NCBI GenBank assembly: GCA_900555195.1
Contig: USKC01000198.1
Coordinates: 1 to 6,013 of the forward strand
Reading direction: 5' to 3'
Source of the DNA: an uncultured Lachnospiraceae bacterium
GTDB lineage: Bacteria; Bacillota; Clostridia; Lachnospirales; Lachnospiraceae
DNA length: 6,013 nt
In this document: positions 1 to 4,545 of the stretch, in pieces
How the letters are laid out: each line of letters begins with the position of its first letter
How positions within the stretch are numbered: position 1 is the first letter of the stretch
Made by a program: the position numbers and the translations under genes
The notes under the pieces: model-generated
Databases searched by the model: none
What the model was told of the DNA's origin: nothing
Seen by the model: the letters and a program-made list of their open reading frames with translations, nothing else

Positions 1-3
1 TTT

Positions 4-53
4 GCCCTGCCCGTAACAGAAATACGCGGGATGTCGGGCCGGACGGGCAAGGC
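4..53. repeat. Imperfect inverted repeat downstream of the CMD gene
   Basis: Positions 4-14 (GCCCTGCCCGT) pair with 43-53 (ACGGGCAAGGC) over 10 of 11 bases, with a 28-base loop. It lies about 15 bases beyond the stop codon of the minus-strand CMD gene, where a transcript end would be expected. On the minus strand the stem is followed by AAA, not by a U run, so it is not a standard intrinsic terminator. The window edge at base 1 hides what follows. It could be part of a larger terminator or an intergenic repeat. Confidence 0.35.
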
Positions 54-67
54 TGTGTGTCGGGGTC

Positions 68-766
68 TTAAGCGTTCATGCTCTCCGCTGCCTTATTCAC
101 GCAGGAGATGGCATTCAGGCTTCTCGGATACCCGATGTAAGGCAGGCATTGGGAAACGACCCGAATCAGGAAATCTTTATCATTTCCCAGATTCATATTG
201 CCGCGGGCGTGGGCGGTAAGCTGGGGTTCACAGCCTCCCTGCGCGGCCAGGAAGCAGAAGGTGATCAATTCCCGCTGCTTCAGATCCAGTCCGGTGCGCG
301 TGTAGTAATCGCCGAAGCAGTTGGCGGCCAGCCAACGGTTGATATGGCCCTGCTTCCAGGCTTCCTTCATGGATTCCCCGAAGATATCCACCTGTGCCTG
401 AGCACCTTTTTCCAGCCGGTTTTCCATGGTTGTGGTGGCCTGGCCGGGGAGAGGAAGCTTTACGCCGCGCCCTTCCAGGATATCGTTGGCAGCATCCAGA
501 AACGGCAGAACACGGCCGATTCCCAGATAGTCCACCGCCTGATAGATGATCTCTTTGGCCATGACGGGCGTGACGCCGGCATCCAGGGCACGGGGCAGTT
601 CCAGCCGGAATTCGTCGATACCCTGACAGCCGAGCAGAGTTGCGAGGATCGCCGTATGGCGGGGATTTTCATCCAGCTGCTGTCCGGGTTCATTTATCAC
701 CTCATCAAAGGCGAAATGTTCAAAGCGTTCCATGAACTCAGGATCGCTTTCATGATAATTTCTCAT
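68..766 (-). CDS. Carboxymuconolactone decarboxylase (CMD) family protein, two CMD-like domains
   Basis: 232 residues, cytosolic, with no signal peptide or membrane segment. Two CMD/AhpD-type helical repeats are visible, about residues 36-100 and 125-225. The second is better conserved: R165-E166-L, G178-C179-E180, H186, and Y210-x-G-x-P. The AhpD peroxidase signature CxxC-x3-H is only half present: C179 and H186 are correctly spaced but the second Cys position is Gln182. In repeat 1 the position that normally carries the His appears to be Glu56. CMD family members act as decarboxylases, thiol peroxidases or partners in oxidoreductase clusters; the substrate here is unknown. The start has GGAAAGGAA (778-786) upstream, 11 bases away, a slightly long spacing. 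It is probably the last gene of the MerR-cupin-CMD operon, 57 bases after the cupin gene. The family is confident; the specific function is not. Confidence 0.88.
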   Translation of the reverse strand: MRNYHESDPEFMERFEHFAFDEVINEPGQQLDENPRHTAILATLLGCQGIDEFRLELPRALDAGVTPVMAKEIIYQAVDYLGIGRVLPFLDAANDILEGRGVKLPLPGQATTTMENRLEKGAQAQVDIFGESMKEAWKQGHINRWLAANCFGDYYTRTGLDLKQRELITFCFLAAQGGCEPQLTAHARGNMNLGNDKDFLIRVVSQCLPYIGYPRSLNAISCVNKAAESMNA

Positions 767-823
767 AGCGACATCAATTCCTTTCCATAAAACACGAGTA
801 AAATCGACTCTGCGGCCATGCCG

Positions 824-1261
824 TTAGGATAATTTGGAAAACGCCTCATCATCCACCGGCTCCAGCCATTCGTTACTGGTTTCTGTGCCGGGGACTTCCA
901 CCGCGATATGGGAAAACCAGCTGTCCGCTTTGGCCCCATGCCAGTGCTTCACTTCCGGAGGGATGACGATGACTGTGCCCGGCTCCAGGCTGACCGCTTC
1001 TTTTCCTTCTTCCTGATACCATCCGCTTCCGGCCGTACAGATGAGAATCTGACCGCCGCCGGTTTTGGCATGATGGATGTGCCAGTTGTTGCGGCAGCCC
1101 GGCTCAAAGGTGACATTTGCAAGGCCTACAACGCTTTCTCCAGGCTGAGTTAAAGGATTCAGATAAGAATTCCCGATGAAGTATTGGGCGAAGGCAACAT
1201 TCTCCTGCCCGAGACCGAATACATTCTGTTCATCAAATACTGCTTTGTCTTGGATTTTCAT
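824..1261 (-). CDS. Single-domain cupin protein (hydroxynitrile-lyase-like cupin family)
   Basis: 145 residues forming one small beta-barrel cupin. Motif 1 is around residues 55-80, with H61-x-H63 and Q71. Motif 2 is around 95-108 (PGTVIVIPPEVKHWHG), with H106. H61, H63, Q71 and H106 match the His-His-Gln-His metal site known from the bacterial Mn-dependent hydroxynitrile lyase cupins. The pattern GSGWYQ after motif 1, KHWHG, and a C-terminal W-[LM]-E-x-V-x-D-E also fit that family, which databases often label (R)-mandelonitrile lyase or simply cupin. Actual lyase activity is not implied, because most members are untested. The start is secure: AAAGGAGGT (AAGGAGG at 1271-1277) lies 9 bases before the ATG. 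It sits between the MerR and CMD genes on the same strand; the pairing suggests both enzymes act on one small-molecule pathway. Confidence 0.9.
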   Translation of the reverse strand: MKIQDKAVFDEQNVFGLGQENVAFAQYFIGNSYLNPLTQPGESVVGLANVTFEPGCRNNWHIHHAKTGGGQILICTAGSGWYQEEGKEAVSLEPGTVIVIPPEVKHWHGAKADSWFSHIAVEVPGTETSNEWLEPVDDEAFSKLS

Positions 1262-1270
1262 GATGGAATA

Positions 1271-1310
1271 CCTCCTTTATTTGTCTTTTCATGAATCAAA
1301 ACGATGAAAG
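1271..1310 (-). promoter_or_regulatory. Cupin leader: strong RBS and a TTTCAT-N11-ATGAAA dyad
   Basis: AAGGAGG (1271-1277 on the minus strand) is a near-consensus ribosome binding site for the cupin gene. Just upstream, TTTCAT at 1287-1292 and ATGAAA at 1304-1309 form a 6-base inverted repeat with an 11-base spacer; an 8-base palindrome TTCATGAA (1288-1295) overlaps it. I could not find convincing -35/-10 hexamers in this 65-base gap, so the dyad may be an operator without a visible promoter, an RNA hairpin near the RBS, or chance in AT-rich sequence. Confidence 0.35.
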
Positions 1311-1326
1311 AAACCTGACGATGAGA

Positions 1327-1731
1327 TCACAGCAACTTTTTTTCAGGCGCCTTTTTATCGGATAAAAAGCTGCCTGGTATCTTTGCGCCATGCTCACGGA
1401 TGTGGTAGCGAAGATAGTCCAGTTGTTCCAGCTGTTGTTCCCGGTTATGCACCTCTTCCAGAATGCTGCGTCGCTTTTCTTCCAGCATCTTTAGCCGCCT
1501 GGCCTCCGTGTTGTCCTGTTCCAGCAGAAGCTTCATATAGTCCTTAATTTCTTCATTTTCAAAGCCGATGTCACGCAGGGTCAATATCAGGCTCAGCCGT
1601 TCCAGATCTGTGTGCGTATACTGCCAGACGCCCGCTGTTTTGGCTTCCATGCCGCACAGCCTCCAGCTTTCATATGCGCGAAGGATCTCGAGAGGAATGC
1701 TATACTGTTCGCTCACTTCATAGATTGTCAT
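1327..1731 (-). CDS. MerR-family transcriptional regulator
   Basis: 134 residues. The N-terminus is a MerR-type winged helix-turn-helix: MTIYEVSEQYSIPLEILRAYE (helix-turn-helix, 1-21), wing about 22-38, then TDLERLSLILTLRDIGFENEEIKDYM (41-66), the usual second DNA-binding helix pair. The wing is unusual: typical MerR proteins have G-L-[LI]-x-P-x-R-x-x-x-G-Y-R-x-Y, whereas here it reads ESWRLCGMEAKTAGVWQY. Residues 75-112 are charged and heptad-like (RRLKMLEEKRRSILEEV...EQLDYLRY), the expected antiparallel dimerisation coiled coil. There is no separate effector domain beyond about residue 115 and no metal-binding Cys cluster (the only Cys is C26), so it is not a typical metal sensor. GGAAGGAG (1739-1746) lies 7 bases before the ATG. 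It is probably the first gene of the MerR-cupin-CMD unit and its regulator; the ligand is unknown. Confidence 0.9.
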   Translation of the reverse strand: MTIYEVSEQYSIPLEILRAYESWRLCGMEAKTAGVWQYTHTDLERLSLILTLRDIGFENEEIKDYMKLLLEQDNTEARRLKMLEEKRRSILEEVHNREQQLEQLDYLRYHIREHGAKIPGSFLSDKKAPEKKLL

Positions 1732-1802
1732 TTACAGGCTCCTTCCGATGGGATCCGAAACAAAGGCTTCCCGCGCCAGGCGGGCCGCCCCTGCGTTTGG
1801 TC

Positions 1803-1832
1803 AAAAAAATAGGTGTTCTGCCTGAACACCTA
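1803..1832 (-). terminator. Intrinsic terminator after the LysR gene
   Basis: A perfect 9-base stem (TAGGTGTTC at 1810-1818 with GAACACCTA at 1824-1832) and a 5-base loop are followed on the minus strand by seven U residues (1809-1803). It lies about 40 bases past the LysR stop and upstream of the MerR gene. It should therefore end the LysR transcript and separate it from the MerR-cupin-CMD unit. The plus strand has no U run after the stem, so it is one-directional. Confidence 0.87.
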
Positions 1833-1872
1833 CATTGTAGTCTTTCTGAAATTCTCTGTCTAATGCTTATCT

Positions 1873-2756
1873 TCAATCCTGAATGATGCCTAAAGCGTAT
1901 TCTTTCATGTATGCAATGAACCGCGAAGCCGCGGGGGAGAACATCTGAACCTTTTTCCAGACCAGGACAGTTCCATAGCCCAGGGGCGGAGAAACAGGAA
2001 CGAAACAAAGATCTTTATAGGAACAGTCCAGTTCCAGCGTGAGGACATAGCTGCCCTGGTGGCGGGCCAGGATGGCCTGGTTATACAGGAGATTGCCGCT
2101 TGCGACGACATGGATTTGATCCGCATAGGGACCAAACCAATTCATGAATTCGTTTTGAAGCGTTTCTCTCTGGGGAAGGATCAGGGGAAGGCCGATCAGA
2201 TCCTGAGGCTGAATGCTCTTTTTGGCGGCCAGAGGGGAATCGCTTCTCATCAGAACGCCAAATCGTTCCCGGAGCGGGGTGCGGACAAAACCATATTTGG
2301 CAATATCAACCGGTTCCTGCAGTAGGCCGATGTCCAGGATGCCCCGTTCTATGCGCTCTTTGATATTGTCGGAGTTTCCGCTGTAAAGCTCAAACTGAAC
2401 CAGAGGATTTTCCTGCTGAAAGGAAGTGATTAACTCCGCAAGAAACTGAGAACTCTGAAGTTCTCCGCTGCCGATAGAGATTTTGCCGGACAGCTGTTCC
2501 CTTTTATGAAGCAGTTCATCCTTGGCCTTTTCGGACAAAGAGACGATTTCCTCCGCCCGGCGGCGCAGAAGCAGCCTTCCTCGGTCAGAACAATATGGTG
2601 GCGGCTCCTCTGAAACAGCTTGACACCCAGCTCCTCTTCCAGCTGCATCAGCTGTCTGGACAGGGTGGGCTGTGTCAGGTGCAGTAGATTGGCCGCTTTT
2701 GTGATATTTTCTTCTCTGGCAACCATCAGAAAATACTTCAGCACACGGATTTCCAT
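1873..2756 (-). pseudogene. LysR-type transcriptional regulator, disrupted by a 1-base frameshift
   Basis: Two reading frames together give one full-length LysR regulator of about 294 residues, the usual size. The first frame (2756 down to about 2574) encodes the winged helix: MEIRVLKYFLMVAREENITKAANLLHLTQPTLSRQLMQLEEELGVKLFQR, ending in VLTEEG. The second, shifted by one base, continues as LLLRRRAEEIVSLSEKAKDEL and carries the whole periplasmic-binding-type effector domain to the stop at 1873. The junction is at 2572-2576: GAG GAA GGC followed by TG CTT; one extra C would restore GGC CTG and an unbroken LysR sequence. Without repair the product is 108 residues with a nonsense tail; the effector half could start only at an internal TTG (2538). 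No slippery heptamer is seen, so programmed shifting is unlikely. It could be a real mutation or a sequencing error. AAGGAGGG (2763-2770) precedes the ATG by 6 bases. It is divergent from the Fe-S reductase, the usual LysR-target arrangement. Confidence 0.88.
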
Positions 2757-2777
2757 GGGAATCCCTCCTTCTTTAAC

Positions 2778-2806
2778 AGGATATCATGTATGGTTCAGGA
2801 TAGCAA
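2778..2806 (-). promoter_or_regulatory. Possible LysR promoter
   Basis: On the minus strand TTGCTA (2806-2801), a 17-base spacer and TATCCT (2783-2778), preceded by TG one base upstream (extended -10), lie just ahead of the LysR RBS. The -10 matches consensus at only four of six positions and the predicted start leaves a very short leader, so confidence is modest. The direct repeat CAGGATA (2777-2783 and 2796-2802) covers the -10 and abuts the -35, a plausible autoregulatory site. Confidence 0.4.
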
Positions 2807-2970
2807 CATCGAGCAGGAAGCGGGACAGATTAAGAAGTTATTGCTCAGGCCTTAGCATATGCTGTTCTGCCCTCCAACGCCAGCCCCATCCGGGCATCCC
2901 TCTGTCCCTGCGGTGGGTATGTTGTTTGCTGGTACACGAACGCGCGAAACGGCAAACGCGATTTGTAGAG

Positions 2971-3010
2971 AATGCCTTTCGCGTATTGAAAAGGATACGA
3001 AAGAGGTATT
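2971..3010. repeat. Imperfect inverted repeat upstream of the reductase promoters
   Basis: AATGCCTTTCGCGTAT (2971-2986) is an imperfect inverted match to ATACGAAAGAGGTATT (2995-3010), with an 8-base centre. The arms align with small gaps: the outer AAT/ATT and inner TAT/ATA match exactly and share a TTTCG/CGAAA core. It ends where the first -35 hexamer begins, the position where LysR-type activators often bind. Assignment as an operator is inference only. Confidence 0.35.
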
Positions 3011-3038
3011 AGACAGTGAGAAGGAATCTTATTATAGT
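3010..3038 (+). promoter_or_regulatory. Upstream promoter P1 of the reductase gene
   Basis: TAGACA (3010-3015), a 17-base spacer and TATAGT (3033-3038): five of six consensus bases in each hexamer, in an AT-rich stretch. It would give a leader of about 90 bases before the reductase ATG. The imperfect dyad abuts its -35. Confidence 0.55.
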
Positions 3039-3081
3039 AAAAATTATGACATATATAGGACTCAACCCAATGGAAACGGGA

Positions 3082-3109
3082 TTGGCAAAAGGCCAGAGAA
3101 CGTTATAAT
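3082..3109 (+). promoter_or_regulatory. Proximal promoter P2 of the reductase gene
   Basis: TTGGCA (3082-3087), a 16-base spacer and a perfect TATAAT (3104-3109). The expected start near 3116 leaves a leader of about 20 bases that includes the RBS. This is the better of the two promoters by -10 match. Confidence 0.68.
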
Positions 3110-3136
3110 GCGGCGGTAAGGGAGGAAAACAGGAGA

Positions 3137-4231
3137 ATGGAATATAGAAAATTGCCTCATGGGGAGGAACAAATCAGCATCATCGGGCTGGGAAACAGTT
3201 CGTTGGGGGCGGCAGGAGAGGAAGAAGCGGTGCGCTGCATCTCCATGGCGATAGAAAACGGAATCAATTATTTTGACATGGCTGCGGGAGATGCTGCGCC
3301 GTTTCCTGCATACGGGCGTGGCGTGGCAGGATGCAGGGAGCGCGTGTATTTCCAGATCCATTTCGGTGCGGATTACCGGAACGGAAAATACGGATGGACG
3401 CTGAAGCTGGATGAGATCAAGCGTTCCATTGACTGGCAGCTGAAAGCCCTGAAAACGGATTATATCGACTTCGGCTTCATTCATTGCATTGATGAGGAGG
3501 CGGATCTTGCAGCAGCGGAAAAGCAAGGGACGATCGCCTATATCGAAGAACTGAAGCGCCAGGGAGTGGTGCGGCATATCGGCCTTTCGTCCCATACGCC
3601 TTCTGTGGTGGAAAAGGTGCTGGATAAAAAGATTCTGGACATGCTCATGTTCAGCATCAACCCGGCATATGACTACAGACACGGAGAATATGCGGCGGGA
3701 AGTACGGATGAACGTTCCGCCCTGTACCGCAGATGTGAAGCGGAAGGCGTGGGAATCTCCGTGATGAAGGCATTCAGCGGGGGACAGCTTCTGGATGCGG
3801 CAACCTCTCCCTTTGGCCGGGCGCTGAGCGAATATCAGTGTATGCAGTATGCCCTGGATCGGCCAGGAGTCCTGACTGTGCTTCCCGGCGTGCGTTCAAG
3901 GGAAGACCTGAAGCGCGTGCTGGGCTTCCTTAACGCATCGGAGGAAGAGAAGGACTATTCTGTGCTGGGCGCGTTCACACCCAAGGAAGCGGCAGGCGCA
4001 TGCGTTTACTGCAATCATTGCCAGCCCTGTCCCGCCGGGCTGGATGTGGGTCTGATCAATAAATATTATGACCTGTCCGAGGCGGGAGACGAACTGGCCA
4101 GGGATCATTATGCTAATCTGGAGAAAAAAGCTTCAGACTGCGTCGGCTGCGGACACTGTGATTCCAGATGCCCTTTCCATGTGAAGCAGTCGGAACGGAT
4201 GAAAGAAATCAGCGCTTATTTTGGAAGCTGA
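3137..4231 (+). CDS. Aldo/keto reductase with C-terminal double [4Fe-4S] domain
   Basis: 364 residues. Residues 1-270 form an aldo/keto reductase (AKR) TIM barrel: IIGLGNSSLG (15-24), INYFDMAAGD (43-52, with D47), DYIDFGFIHCID (108-119, with H116) and VVRHIGLSSHTP (144-155). Residues 285-350 carry two iron-sulfur motifs: C289-x2-C292-x2-C295-x2-C298-P and C335-x2-C338-x2-C341-x3-C345-P. This matches the Fe-S AKR group (COG1453-like predicted oxidoreductases), probably cytosolic and fed electrons by ferredoxin or a flavoprotein. Of the classic Asp-Tyr-Lys-His tetrad only D47 and H116 are plain. The Lys position (strand VYFQIHFG) is His75 and the Tyr position is near Asp52, so ordinary NADPH-dependent AKR chemistry is doubtful. 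Start: AAGGGAGG (3118-3125) lies 11 bases upstream and AGGAG directly before the ATG. It is divergent from the LysR gene, its likely regulator, and followed by a strong terminator, so probably monocistronic. The substrate is unknown. Confidence 0.93.
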   Translation: MEYRKLPHGEEQISIIGLGNSSLGAAGEEEAVRCISMAIENGINYFDMAAGDAAPFPAYGRGVAGCRERVYFQIHFGADYRNGKYGWTLKLDEIKRSIDWQLKALKTDYIDFGFIHCIDEEADLAAAEKQGTIAYIEELKRQGVVRHIGLSSHTPSVVEKVLDKKILDMLMFSINPAYDYRHGEYAAGSTDERSALYRRCEAEGVGISVMKAFSGGQLLDAATSPFGRALSEYQCMQYALDRPGVLTVLPGVRSREDLKRVLGFLNASEEEKDYSVLGAFTPKEAAGACVYCNHCQPCPAGLDVGLINKYYDLSEAGDELARDHYANLEKKASDCVGCGHCDSRCPFHVKQSERMKEISAYFGS

Positions 4232-4266
4232 GAAAAAAGAAAGGCCCATTTTCCTTGAAGAACAGC

Positions 4267-4315
4267 AGCCCTGTGGTTTTGTGATGAAACCGCAGGGCTT
4301 CTTGTCTTTCTTTTT
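4267..4315 (+). terminator. Intrinsic terminator of the reductase gene
   Basis: GCCCTGTGGTTT (4268-4279) pairs with AAACCGCAGGGC (4287-4298), a 12-base stem with a single G-U pair, extended by A4267-T4299; the loop is 7 bases. The T-rich tail TTCTTGTCTTTCTTTTT follows (4299-4315). It lies about 35 bases after the reductase stop and should isolate that gene from the ABC transporter. Confidence 0.9.
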
Positions 4316-4367
4316 GCGAGGAGAACAGATTGTTACTGCTCACGGGGTGGGGAGACGCCCATTCTAT

Positions 4368-4396
4368 TTGAAGGAACCGCATGGAAATAGTATAAT
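4368..4396 (+). promoter_or_regulatory. Promoter of the ABC transporter gene
   Basis: TTGAAG (4368-4373), an exact 17-base spacer and a perfect TATAAT (4391-4396). Expected transcription start is near 4403, leaving about 140 untranslated bases before the TTG start codon. Confidence 0.7.
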
Positions 4397-4432
4397 GTGG
4401 GAAAAGAAAAAATTCGGGTAACAGTTCAGACA

Positions 4433-4457
4433 GGTCTGCGCATTCCCTGCGCAGACC
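4433..4457 (+). promoter_or_regulatory. Perfect 10-bp hairpin in the ABC transporter leader
   Basis: GGTCTGCGCA (4433-4442) and TGCGCAGACC (4448-4457) are perfectly complementary with a 5-base loop. No U run follows, so it is not an intrinsic terminator. A second palindrome, CAGACAGGTCTG (4427-4438), overlaps the left arm. It lies about 30 bases past the predicted transcription start, where either a repressor operator or a regulatory RNA hairpin would fit. Confidence 0.5.
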
Positions 4458-4480
4458 GTGCGAAAACGAATCGGCAGCAA

Positions 4481-4526
4481 GCATCCGGCAATGTATCGGA
4501 AGAGGTGGCCTGGGCTGCCGGAATGC
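4481..4526 (+). promoter_or_regulatory. Second leader hairpin just ahead of the ABC transporter RBS
   Basis: TCCGGCA (4484-4490) pairs with TGCCGGA (4516-4522); GCA (4481-4483) and TGC (4524-4526) extend the stem past a one-base bulge. The 25-base loop makes it weaker than the upstream hairpin. It ends eight bases before the GGGGAGG Shine-Dalgarno and could influence ribosome access. Confidence 0.35.
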
Positions 4527-4533
4527 AATGCGG

Positions 4534-4540
4534 GGGGAGG
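4534..4540 (+). promoter_or_regulatory. Ribosome binding site that decides a TTG start
   Basis: GGGGAGG ends 5 bases before TTG at 4546, inside a longer G-rich run. The only nearby in-frame ATG (4528) lies upstream of this site and has no good Shine-Dalgarno of its own, so TTG is preferred. Using ATG 4528 would add six residues. Confidence 0.6.
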
Positions 4541-4545
4541 AAGCA

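Larger units (their letters stand above)
2757..3136. other. Divergent intergenic region between the LysR and reductase genes (380 bases)
   Basis: No convincing gene lies here. The LysR-proximal part holds its RBS and a possible promoter (2778-2806). Bases about 2810-2940 are GC-richer and I see nothing in them. From about 2970 the sequence turns AT-rich and contains an imperfect dyad (2971-3010) and two plus-strand promoters. An 86-codon plus-strand frame (2859-3119) runs through both promoters, has no good RBS and resembles no family I know, so I treat it as non-coding. Confidence 0.6.
4232..4545. other. Intergenic region between the reductase and ABC transporter (314 bases)
   Basis: It holds, in order, the reductase terminator (4267-4315), a stretch with no feature I can support (about 4318-4365), the ABC promoter (4368-4396) and a transcribed leader of roughly 140 bases with two hairpins and the RBS. 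Short frames in it on either strand lack ribosome binding sites and recognisable sequence. Confidence 0.6.

Noticed and set aside
763..774. Three-codon frame (ATG TCG CTA TGA) whose stop overlaps the CMD start codon
   Set aside because: It could couple translation, but the start is only 3 bases from the Shine-Dalgarno and such a short frame easily arises by chance.
149..790. 213-codon plus-strand open frame opposite the CMD gene
   Set aside because: The minus strand here encodes a clear CMD-family protein with an RBS; the plus frame has neither.
1310..1360. A-rich run (GAAAAAAAG) near the 3' end of the MerR gene as a slippery site
   Set aside because: It is a few codons from the stop, in a plain Lys-Lys context, and the protein already has a normal length for its type.
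2572..2580. Programmed frameshift in the LysR gene
   Set aside because: There is no slippery heptamer or downstream stimulatory structure at the junction, and LysR genes are not known to use recoding.
2859..3119. Possible 86-residue small protein in the divergent gap
   Set aside because: It has no Shine-Dalgarno, runs through both reductase promoters, and its sequence resembles no known family.
3062..3682. 206-codon minus-strand open frame opposite the reductase
   Set aside because: It overlaps a well-supported Fe-S reductase gene and its promoter and has no recognisable domain.
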